Shown here piece by piece: positions 44,906 through 51,480 of a stretch of DNA of 51,480 nt (the first letter of the stretch is position 1; each line of letters begins with the position of its first letter). This DNA is from CAYVBJ01 sp964517005 (GTDB taxonomy: Bacteria; Bacteroidota; Rhodothermia; Balneolales; Balneolaceae). The DNA is taken from contig CAZFAJ010000012.1 of NCBI GenBank assembly GCA_964517005.1, positions 1 through 51,480 of the forward strand, written 5' to 3'. The position numbers and the translations under genes are program-made. The notes below the pieces were generated by a model that was given only the letters and a program-made list of their open reading frames with translations, searched no databases and was not told where the DNA came from.

Positions 44906-45841
44906 TCAGTTTTTTTTGCCAAACGACATGGTTGGATACTCCTTCATGTTGTAAGCAACATTTGCATTTTTGTTGATATCTGTAACTTTCATAACGGTTT
45001 TTTCACCACTTTCCAGGTCTTCATGAGTCATCTCCATCATCATCCCGGCCGGATAGTCCTGGGGTACTTTTCCTTTCAGTTGCTTGGCCTGAGAATTCAC
45101 CTGAAACATTCTCTGAATACCAAGATCTTCATCCTGAGTTAGCCACATCTCCATTCTTGAATCACCGGAGAGCGATTCGTATCCCTCACATGATTTGCCG
45201 GAAACAGTCTTGGTTCCGATTTTTTTGAATTGCGGGTATTCAGTCTCGTCTATTTCTTCAGCTTCTTCCATCTCTTCATCTTCATACATTTCAGCAAATT
45301 TGTCTGCATACTCTTCGGCCTGTTTCCAGTCGTACGCGAATGAGAATTTCCCGTCCTCACTATCCATCAGCATCACCATTACTTCGTTTTTCAGATCATA
45401 GACAATAAACACTTCGCCATCTGCTCCTTCCATCTGTTCTCCCGAGAACCTGGTGCCGGTATACATCTCATTTTCATTAAACAGCATATTCATGAACATC
45501 GGAGGTTCATTTTTACCGTTTTCTTTGATGTTTTCGATCTGCATCGTAGTAACTACATCAAATTGATATGATTCTTCTACATTCGCACTGCTGGCAAGTG
45601 TAAATGGCGACTTTTTCGGATTCCCGGATTCATCATACTCTGTTCCAAAAAAGAGATCCCAGGAATTCTCAACCATCTGTTCCGCTTTCTTTTCTATCTC
45701 CTGGTCAATTTTTTGCTCAACTTTGTCTTCAGTTGCCTTTTTTGCCTTGTTCTTAAGCTTCTTTAAGATTTGGGCATCGGCGGCAGATGCTAAAATTAAT
45801 ATCGAAATAACTGAAATTATGAAACCTGTGAAATACCTCAT
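44906..45841 (-). CDS. Exported DUF4412-like protein
   Basis: This 311-residue protein has a signal peptide (MRYFTGFIISVISILILASA, then ADAQ) followed by a Lys/Glu-rich helix (ILKKLKNKAKKATEDKVEQK). The remaining DUF4412-type beta-rich domain contains VFIVYDLKNEVMVMLMDSED and KSCEGYESLSGDSRMEMWLT. These proteins are found in the periplasm or at the surface; the function is not known. An acidic stretch EDEEMEEAEEIDETEYP lies in the middle. The gene stands alone, with a 304-base non-coding region upstream. Confidence 0.8.
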   Translation of the reverse strand: MRYFTGFIISVISILILASAADAQILKKLKNKAKKATEDKVEQKIDQEIEKKAEQMVENSWDLFFGTEYDESGNPKKSPFTLASSANVEESYQFDVVTTMQIENIKENGKNEPPMFMNMLFNENEMYTGTRFSGEQMEGADGEVFIVYDLKNEVMVMLMDSEDGKFSFAYDWKQAEEYADKFAEMYEDEEMEEAEEIDETEYPQFKKIGTKTVSGKSCEGYESLSGDSRMEMWLTQDEDLGIQRMFQVNSQAKQLKGKVPQDYPAGMMMEMTHEDLESGEKTVMKVTDINKNANVAYNMKEYPTMSFGKKN

Positions 45842-46145
45842 TTTTGTATCCTTTTTAATAAGTGAATAAATCCCTGTTTTTCTGAATGAACCTTATATTA
45901 ATCTAATCAATACTACTATTAATTTTATAAAATTAGTTAGTGGAAGTCACGATTTATTTTAAATTTTTTTTGATGGGTTGTGTATCTGTTTAAAATCAGC
46001 ACTGATTATTTATCTGGATTAATTTCCCGGCGGTTTGTCTCTTTCTAATAAATGCGTAAAAGAGCATTGATTTGCATCATATTTTTTTAACCTGAATTAT
46101 TCACAAATTTTAGGAAAAATAATTTAAAAAGGTATATAACAGTAA
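45842..46145. other. Non-coding upstream region of the DUF4412 gene
   Basis: This stretch is AT-rich and holds no credible gene on either strand. It must contain the promoter of the minus-strand gene at 45841. Near 46140 it meets the palindromic element at 46196-46298. Confidence 0.4.
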
Positions 46146-46195
46146 TTAACTGTCATTCATGTTATTGAACTCAATTTTCGTCTGGGCTACTCTGC

Positions 46196-46298
46196 GAAAT
46201 TTATCTGTGTGCTGCGTTGTCTCGGAAATGGTGTACTCAACGTACTTAGGTACGTTTCCGCCCCCATTTCCGGGACGCCTTGCCCACCGCCAAATTTC
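46196..46298. repeat. Imperfect ~50-bp inverted repeat (long hairpin)
   Basis: The arms are 46196-46245 and 46250-46298 around the 4-base spacer TTAG. The core ACGTAC-TTAG-GTACGT is perfect. Farther out, gaaattt pairs with aaatttc and a CGGAAATGG/CCATTTCCG block is exactly complementary; about two thirds of arm positions match overall, with one gap. It lies just past the stop of the 226-residue membrane-protein gene. Such elements are often dispersed repeats (REP-like or miniature elements), but I see only one copy here. It also yields a spurious minus-strand open frame. Confidence 0.6.
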
Positions 46299-46315
46299 TT
46301 GGTGAATAATCCAGG

Positions 46316-46996
46316 TTAAACGGCCCTTGCTCTTCGTGTTGAATCCCAAACCGGCTTGCCAAGGAATTGAGAAAGAACATTTGCATCATCTCTTATTTTG
46401 TAAATATCACCATGATCAATTACGTTCAGCCTTGAACCGTTTTTTAAAATCAAATTCAGCTCATAACTGTAGTAAGATTTTTTGTCACCCCTCACATATT
46501 CAGAGATAATTTGAATTGCATGAATGCTGCTGAGCCGTGCTGAGTGCTTATCAGGATTCTCAACGGAGGTAATGTCCGGAGCTTTCCATCCTTTCCAAAA
46601 AAATCCGTTTGTTTTATCAAAAACCACCGGTTTGGCATATGAATAGAAAAGTAAAGCCCCTGCAACAGAAAAAATACTCCCGAAAAGAAGCAACGGTAAA
46701 AAATCACCCTCAAACAAAGCACTTCCGTTTTGGAATACCGAATAGATTTGGAAAGAAGGCAATCCAAGCCCTACAAGTATAAAAACAGAACTAAATGCTT
46801 TCGCACCAAGAGATGCCTTGAACGCGGTACGGTTATAATTTTCTGATACAAGATTATGAGTCCGGAAATTGGATCCGCCGCCTTTCATGGGCATCCAGTC
46901 AGTCTGTAATGCCAATGGATCATCAAAAACTGATGCATCGAACGGTTCAAACCGTTTTCCGGCTTCTTTTACAAGTTTTTTAAGTCTGTTCAGCAT
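46316..46996 (-). CDS. Membrane protein with two helices and a C-terminal sensor-like domain, unknown
   Basis: This 226-residue protein has two adjacent membrane helices, about residues 64-85 and 97-121. These are followed by a soluble domain with YYSYELNLILKNGSRLNVID and a conserved-looking tail HGDIYKIRDDANVLSQFLGK, PVWD. Proteins ending in FLGxPVWD with this two-helix layout are widespread in bacteria, but I know no function. The N-terminus has a short amphipathic region (LNRLKKLVKEAGKRFEPF). It is divergent from the BTAD-TPR regulator, and its 3' end abuts the palindromic element. Confidence 0.75.
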   Translation of the reverse strand: MLNRLKKLVKEAGKRFEPFDASVFDDPLALQTDWMPMKGGGSNFRTHNLVSENYNRTAFKASLGAKAFSSVFILVGLGLPSFQIYSVFQNGSALFEGDFLPLLLFGSIFSVAGALLFYSYAKPVVFDKTNGFFWKGWKAPDITSVENPDKHSARLSSIHAIQIISEYVRGDKKSYYSYELNLILKNGSRLNVIDHGDIYKIRDDANVLSQFLGKPVWDSTRRARAV

Positions 46997-47309
46997 TAGA
47001 CTTTTGCATTAATGATTATTGATAAGCACCTACAAAATTTTTCCTTTATTTAATAATGCGAAAAAAAATTGATGATCAGTCAATAAAAAAAGTATCCGGT
47101 AATGTTTCCGGGTAATAGTCAGATTTGCAAATAGATCAGCAGTATTATCTTCGTGAGCACCAGTAGTGCATTTTCATAGAGACAAAAATCAAGTAACCTG
47201 ACGATTGCGCTTGATCAGGCTTTGAATTCATATTTCATTTAATGGCTTTTGCTTGAACTGTCTTTTTCTGTTAGATTGTTTTTCATACAACCACAATCTA
47301 ATCACGGGC
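46997..47309. other. Divergent promoter region between the membrane protein and the BTAD regulator
   Basis: This is about 310 bases without a gene. It should carry both promoters. I see AT-rich runs near 47050-47090 and no clear operator or hairpin. The sequence from 47253 can be read as an N-terminal extension of the regulator (19 residues), but it looks non-coding. Confidence 0.4.
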
Positions 47310-49463
47310 ATGTTACAGGTACAAATACTCGGCTCACTCACTCTTCTGAAAGAAGATGAATCTTATGGCGATTCCTTTTTGGCCGGACCGAAAAGAGTGG
47401 CTTTGCTTACCTATTTGATGCTTGCCAGGCCTCGGGGATTTCATCGGAGAGATAAACTAACGGCTCTTTTCTGGCCTGAATCTTCACAAAAGGGTGCGCG
47501 CAACGCATTGAGCAATATGCTTTATCAGATAAGACATTCTCTTGGGAAAGAGTCGGTTCTGAACCGCGGTATCGAAGAGGTCAGCCTAAACCGCGATAAC
47601 ATCTGGTGCGATGCGCTTGCTTTCGAAGAATTTATAAATGAAGGCAATCCAACCGGGGCATTAGATCTATATAGGGATGATTTGCTGACGGGATTTCACG
47701 TCTCAGAAGTATCCAATAACTTTACAGACTGGCTCGAATCAGAAAGGAACCGGCTCAGGCAAATGGCATTTGACGCATCATGGAGTTTAGCCGAGAGAGC
47801 GGAAAAATCAGGGCAGCCCGGCGTTGCACAGACATGGGGAAAAAAGGCGGTCAGTTATATGGACTTTTCGGAAGATGCCTGTATCGAGCTGCTTAAGCTG
47901 CTTGACCGAATCGGGCACCGCACTGAAGCTCTGAAAGTTTACAAGGAATTTGTACAGCAGTTAAAGAAAAAGTGGGAATTGGAACCTTCGGATGATATTG
48001 TTCAACTTTTTGAAAAAATTAAAGCCGGTAAAAGTACAGGACCATCATCACCCACCTTAAACGGATTCTACAAAAACCGAGAGCGATCAATTGCGGTGAT
48101 TCCGTTTGAAAATATCGGAACAGAGAAAATATCGATCTTTACAGGCGGAATACACGGTGAGATTGTTACAAGGCTTACCGGACTATCAGAACTGCAGGTT
48201 ATTTCCCGAACTTCTGTCAAAAAATATGCAAACTCAAATAAAACAATTTTCGAAATAGGCCGGGAGCTCAATGTGGAGTATATTTTAGAAGGTGAGGTAC
48301 AGGAAACAGAGAATGAGGTCCGGGTAAATGTGCGACTGATCAATTCCCGTGACGACAGGCAGCTTTGGGCAAGTGATTTCAGACGCAAAATCACTGCTCA
48401 CAATCTGTTTCAGATTCAAAGCCTGATAACAAAAAAGATTGCCAGGGCTTTACAGGCAAAGCTCTCTCCAAAAGAGAAAGCTCGTGTCGAAGAGCGTCCA
48501 ACAAGTCAAATAGACGCCTATCGGCTTTATATGCAGGGCTGGAGCTGGATTGAACAGCGAACTGAAAAAGGAATGAGAAGGGGACTGGACTATTTCAGGG
48601 AAGCAGCAGAAAAAGATGCGTATTTTACTCTGGCCCTGGTTGGACAGGCACTGGCGCTTCTGGGGCTGCATGGATATGGCCATCAAACATCAGATGGAAC
48701 ACTATTCGATGCCGAAGATTTGATAAATCAAGCTTTGGATCAGGATCCGGATTTGGCAGAAGCATATGCTGCCCGTGGCCTTTTGCTTACCGGCAGACAA
48801 CAAGGCCCTGAGGCTGAAGAAGCTTTAAAACTAGCTCTCGAACTGAGGCCGGGACATGCTAATACACACAATAAACTGAGCTGGTTATATCAACTTTTAG
48901 GGCAACCGGCTAAAGCACTAAAATACGCAAAAAATGCTGTTGAACTGGATCCGTTTTCACCGGAGGCCGTTATTAACTTATCCTTTTCTTGCATGATTAA
49001 TGGCGATCTTGAAAAAGCATTACAGCAAGCCGAACAGGCATACAATTTACAACCAACATGGCCAACAACCCTGTTTTATCAAGGCCTGATTCAGTATCAC
49101 CGGGGTAGGTACCGGGAAGCCGGAGAAATTGTCAAAAACCTGTCGGTACCCTGGACCGGGGAAGGCCCGCAAGCACTGCAGGCTCTTTCGGAATTGAAAA
49201 CCGGAAATCGTAAATCAGCAGAACGCTTTTTAGTAAAATGCAAAAAGCAAAACGATTATTTCCACGCCGGCCTGATGTATGCCACATTTGGGGAAAATCA
49301 AAAAGCTTTAGAAAAATTCAAAATGATTAAAACCTGGCAACCGTGGCCTGCACATGCTATCTACTATCTTTTTCCCGGGACTCTTCAGGAGATCAGAACA
49401 GACCTGGTCTATGGCAAAATTTTGAATAATTTAAAACAAAGCTGGGGATTGACAATCAGTTAA
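47310..49463 (+). CDS. BTAD/SARP-like regulator with TolB-like and TPR domains
   Basis: This protein of about 717 residues has three parts. An N-terminal winged-helix/BTAD region (MLQVQILGSLTLLKEDESYG, then HRRDKLTALFWPESSQKGAR; about residues 1-240) is like SARP transcriptional activators. Next comes a TolB-like/adenylate-cyclase-associated segment (IAVIPFENIGTEKISIF, RELNVEYILEGEVQETENEV, LINSRDDRQLWASDF; about 262-410). About 300 residues of TPR repeats follow, including ALDQDPDLAEAYAARGLLLT and ALELRPGHANTHNKLSWLYQ. It is a cytoplasmic regulator whose ligand and targets are unknown. The start is placed at ATG 47310 because family members begin with the MLxxxxLG strand; 47253 is the alternative. 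Confidence 0.88.
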   Translation: MLQVQILGSLTLLKEDESYGDSFLAGPKRVALLTYLMLARPRGFHRRDKLTALFWPESSQKGARNALSNMLYQIRHSLGKESVLNRGIEEVSLNRDNIWCDALAFEEFINEGNPTGALDLYRDDLLTGFHVSEVSNNFTDWLESERNRLRQMAFDASWSLAERAEKSGQPGVAQTWGKKAVSYMDFSEDACIELLKLLDRIGHRTEALKVYKEFVQQLKKKWELEPSDDIVQLFEKIKAGKSTGPSSPTLNGFYKNRERSIAVIPFENIGTEKISIFTGGIHGEIVTRLTGLSELQVISRTSVKKYANSNKTIFEIGRELNVEYILEGEVQETENEVRVNVRLINSRDDRQLWASDFRRKITAHNLFQIQSLITKKIARALQAKLSPKEKARVEERPTSQIDAYRLYMQGWSWIEQRTEKGMRRGLDYFREAAEKDAYFTLALVGQALALLGLHGYGHQTSDGTLFDAEDLINQALDQDPDLAEAYAARGLLLTGRQQGPEAEEALKLALELRPGHANTHNKLSWLYQLLGQPAKALKYAKNAVELDPFSPEAVINLSFSCMINGDLEKALQQAEQAYNLQPTWPTTLFYQGLIQYHRGRYREAGEIVKNLSVPWTGEGPQALQALSELKTGNRKSAERFLVKCKKQNDYFHAGLMYATFGENQKALEKFKMIKTWQPWPAHAIYYLFPGTLQEIRTDLVYGKILNNLKQSWGLTIS

Positions 49464-49475
49464 AGTCAGATCCAA

Positions 49476-49637
49476 TCACAAGCCGAGAATATTTTTACCC
49501 TGAAAAAAAACGATATCTGTGGGTATTCCGGCGTCAGCCAGGCGATTCAGTGATTGCTGCAAACGATCATCTTTTACACCATATTTTTCGACAAAAGCCG
49601 CAACTCCTTCATAATCACCATCGCCCTGAAAACAGGC
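49476..49637 (-). pseudogene. 3' fragment of a peptidase-like gene
   Basis: Directly after the short-chain-dehydrogenase stop, in the same reading frame, the minus strand encodes GDGDYEGVAAFVEKYGVKDD, RLQQSLNRLADAGIPTDIVF and FQGKNILGL, ending in TGA at 49476-49478. It has no start codon. The layout (an acidic start, a helix, then GIPxDIVFEQG...LGL) resembles the C-terminal tail of bacterial dipeptidyl-peptidase III-like zinc peptidases, but I am not certain. It seems to be what is left after a deletion joined the end of the dehydrogenase gene to the last ~50 codons of another gene. Confidence 0.4.
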
Positions 49638-50408
49638 TTATTTCGCTGTATATCCGCCGTCAATAACAAGCTCGCTGCCGGTCACAAATTTGGATTCATC
49701 CGATGCGAGATATAAGATTCCATATGCGATATCTTCGGGTTCGCCGACGTGACCGATGGGATGCAGACTGTCCAGTTCTTCCCGGAATGCATCCACACCG
49801 CCGGGAGATTCTTTACCAAGCTCTTCTACAAGAGGTGTCCAGATAAATCCCGGATGCACTGAATTTACCCTGATATTATCTTCTGCATAGAGAAGTGCAT
49901 CCGTTTTACTCATCACACGAACAGCACCTTTTGAAGCATGATACGGAGGCAGGTCTTGTGCGCCAACTATTCCATAAATTGAAGAGAGATTGATGATGCT
50001 GCCGCCGCCCGATTCCTTCATTGAAATTACCGCATGTTTTGTACAGAAAAAAACGCCATTCACATTTACACTCATTACCTTCATCCACTCCTCTTTTGAT
50101 ACAGTGTGAGTTGGCTTATCCGCTCCCGAGATGCCTGCATTGTTGACCAAAACATCCACCGGACCAAACTCTTCTTCAATCTCACCAAAAACTTTTTTTA
50201 CACGTTCTTCATCTGATGTATCCAGATTCCAGTACATTGCAATTCCCCCGGATTTTTCAATCTCCTCAACAACCTTATGTCCTTTTTCATCATCGATATC
50301 GGTTACTGCAACTTTAGCACCGTCATTTGCAAGTATTTGACAACTTGCCTTACCGATTCCGGATGATCCACCTGTCACGATAGCTACTTTTCCTTCAACT
50401 CTTTTCAT
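49638..50408 (-). CDS. Short-chain dehydrogenase/reductase (classical SDR)
   Basis: This protein of about 256 residues has the glycine-rich NAD(P) motif TGGSSGIGKA, the aspartate that favours NAD (VTDIDDEKG), NNAGISG, the catalytic Ser (LSSIYGI) and YHASKGA with the Tyr-x3-Lys pair. It ends ELVIDGGYTAK. The acidic residue in VTDID suggests NAD(H) rather than NADPH use. The start at ATG 50408 is chosen because AGGAG lies 8 bases upstream; a longer frame begins at 50444. The substrate cannot be deduced. A gene remnant follows it directly in frame. Confidence 0.92.
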   Translation of the reverse strand: MKRVEGKVAIVTGGSSGIGKASCQILANDGAKVAVTDIDDEKGHKVVEEIEKSGGIAMYWNLDTSDEERVKKVFGEIEEEFGPVDVLVNNAGISGADKPTHTVSKEEWMKVMSVNVNGVFFCTKHAVISMKESGGGSIINLSSIYGIVGAQDLPPYHASKGAVRVMSKTDALLYAEDNIRVNSVHPGFIWTPLVEELGKESPGGVDAFREELDSLHPIGHVGEPEDIAYGILYLASDESKFVTGSELVIDGGYTAK

Positions 50409-50575
50409 GATATTCTCCTCATTATTTTGTGTTATCTCTTTCAAATGTTTAGGAGAAGAGTTTTGCTGACTTAAATAAAAACTGCTTCTCTAAAACTTTT
50501 TAGACGTATAATGGTAACACTCTTGTGGAGTTTATAATTCGGACTCTATACCCGGGAAGAATACTCATTTTTCAT

Positions 50576-50611
50576 AAAAAACCGCTTCTGCCTATCCGGC
50601 AAAAACGGTTT
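50576..50611 (-). terminator. Terminator downstream of the lipoprotein gene
   Basis: On the minus strand AAACCG pairs with CGGTTT, with an inner GCC-GGATA-GGC stem, and a run of six T follows. It lies about 100 bases past the stop of the lipoprotein gene and about 170 bases before the dehydrogenase start, separating the two units. Confidence 0.7.
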
Positions 50612-50711
50612 GCTCTTATTTCTATATCAACGAAAGTATATTGCAATTAAAGTCTCTATTGTCATAAAATACTTTAAAGAAACTACCTCTTATCTTTTAA
50701 TCTACGTATAC

Positions 50712-51323
50712 TTATTCCACAGGTGGAATAAAAGAAAAAAGGATTCCCTCGAGTACGCCCGGGTCACCGGTTCCGCTCGTTGGATCCCAGAGGGCCAGCA
50801 TATCTCCCGGTTCCCAGTCTCCATGGTCAAGCACATAGAACCAAATGGGTTCCGTCGTATCGACCATGTTACAGTCGGGTGGCGTTCCGGGCCGAAAGCC
50901 GCCGGAAAGCCCGGATGGGTCGTCTTGGTCAAGGGGCCAAACGCAGTGGTCGCCCGCAGCCGTGAACTGGCCGTTTACGTCCACGATCCATCCGGCTCCC
51001 CAGCCACCATTATTACCAAGGCCGTTTTCATCGAAGTTGCCGATCCAGACGGTATATGCATGACCTGCATCAAATGCAGAAGTCTTCAGCTGCCATGAAA
51101 AGGTATTATTGCTTTTATTGCGAAGAAATACCAGTTCCCCATCTGCTTCTTCGCAATTTTGATCTTCATCGCACGTAAACAAATCGAAAAGAACAAACGA
51201 GGTCTTTGGCTGTATTGTTTCCTGCTCGTCAGACGAGCTTGTTATTTCATTGTCACATCCGGCGAGAGTGATCCCAAATGCGACTATCATCGTATATAAG
51301 AATTTTAGTTTTCTGCTTTTCAT
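50712..51323 (-). CDS. Secreted lipoprotein of unknown function
   Basis: This 203-residue protein has a lipoprotein signal (KFLYTMIVAFGITLAGC, lipobox LAGC at about residue 20-23), then a Ser/Glu-rich spacer. The mature domain is rich in Trp, Gly and Asp: AYTVWIGNFDENGLGNNGGW, HCVWPLDQDDPSGLSGG and ILFSFIPPVE at the end. Four conserved-looking Cys (two near FTCDEDQNC, then HCVW and PPDC) could form disulfides, consistent with an exported protein. The family is not recognised. The local GC content is higher than the flanks. A terminator lies about 100 bases downstream. Confidence 0.75.
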   Translation of the reverse strand: MKSRKLKFLYTMIVAFGITLAGCDNEITSSSDEQETIQPKTSFVLFDLFTCDEDQNCEEADGELVFLRNKSNNTFSWQLKTSAFDAGHAYTVWIGNFDENGLGNNGGWGAGWIVDVNGQFTAAGDHCVWPLDQDDPSGLSGGFRPGTPPDCNMVDTTEPIWFYVLDHGDWEPGDMLALWDPTSGTGDPGVLEGILFSFIPPVE

Positions 51324-51480
51324 AATAATTACCCCTTATTTTTGGATACCGTGAAGACATGGAAAAGTTGTCTGAACAGCATCCGCTTATGTTAAAGTTA
51401 AATGTTCAGCTGTAACATAATTAGTGGCTCTTAGTTTACTCTCTTCTGCCTCTTAGATTGGTTCTAAGACTTCGAATATT

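Noticed and set aside
46146..46349. Minus-strand open frame of 67 codons
   Set aside because: It translates the palindromic element and overlaps the end of the real gene at 46316; it is most likely a shadow of the repeat.

Overview
The window looks like a chromosomal segment of a free-living, Gram-negative bacterium of the Bacteroidota/Rhodothermota lineage, probably near the Balneolales. This is inferred from gene content and protein flavour, not from a database search. Supporting features are an Oar-like TonB-dependent receptor with an N-terminal carboxypeptidase-like domain, a TolC/RND/adaptor efflux set, an LptD-like outer-membrane protein, a 58-residue histone H1-like (Hc1-type) protein, two DUF4412-type exported proteins, a BTAD/TolB-like/TPR regulator, and scarce Shine-Dalgarno sequences. 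I saw no tRNA, rRNA, CRISPR array or intact insertion sequence.

Layout. 1-1540 is a gene-decay zone: an intact antitoxin next to a frameshifted ParE/RelE-type toxin, then remnants of a HipB/HipA-like pair. 1569-4472 holds a uracil-DNA-glycosylase-like protein and RecQ. 4473-5339 is mostly empty but contains one broken coding remnant. 5340-11634 holds ilvE, then a minus-strand run: a small membrane protein, a membrane-anchored phosphoesterase, a 5'-nucleotidase split into two genes, a DUF4412-type protein and mnmA. 11828-17058 holds the TonB receptor with its terminator, an HNH endonuclease and a PiT-like permease. 17247-18970 holds glutamate dehydrogenase and an RsbW-type kinase. 18993-24497 is a translationally coupled tripartite RND efflux operon. 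24715-31181 holds trxA with a terminator, a DnaE with an N-terminal proofreading exonuclease fused to it, an alpha/beta hydrolase, thpR and acylphosphatase. 31248-36823 holds oxyR, a lone receiver domain, a YdbS/YdbT-like pair, a small membrane protein, the histone-like gene and an MFS transporter. 37065-42902 holds an NAD-type isocitrate dehydrogenase, a YfcE-like phosphoesterase, a FtsB/DivIC-like protein, a ROK kinase and LptD. 43014-44784 is an overlapping amidoligase plus class I glutamine-amidotransferase pair. 44906-51323 holds a second DUF4412-type protein, a membrane protein ending in a ~100-bp imperfect palindrome, the BTAD/TolB/TPR regulator, a gene 3' fragment, a short-chain dehydrogenase and a lipoprotein.

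Most of the window is housekeeping metabolism, repair and envelope biology. The points most worth following are: (1) the DnaE that carries its own complete DEDDh exonuclease while its PHP site has lost metal ligands; (2) the amidoligase/GATase operon, whose amidotransferase has a membrane-seeking insertion and which suggests an uncharacterised amide-bond (peptide or envelope modification) pathway; (3) the split 5'-nucleotidase; (4) the palindromic element at 46196-46298; and (5) the toxin-antitoxin decay zone at the left end.
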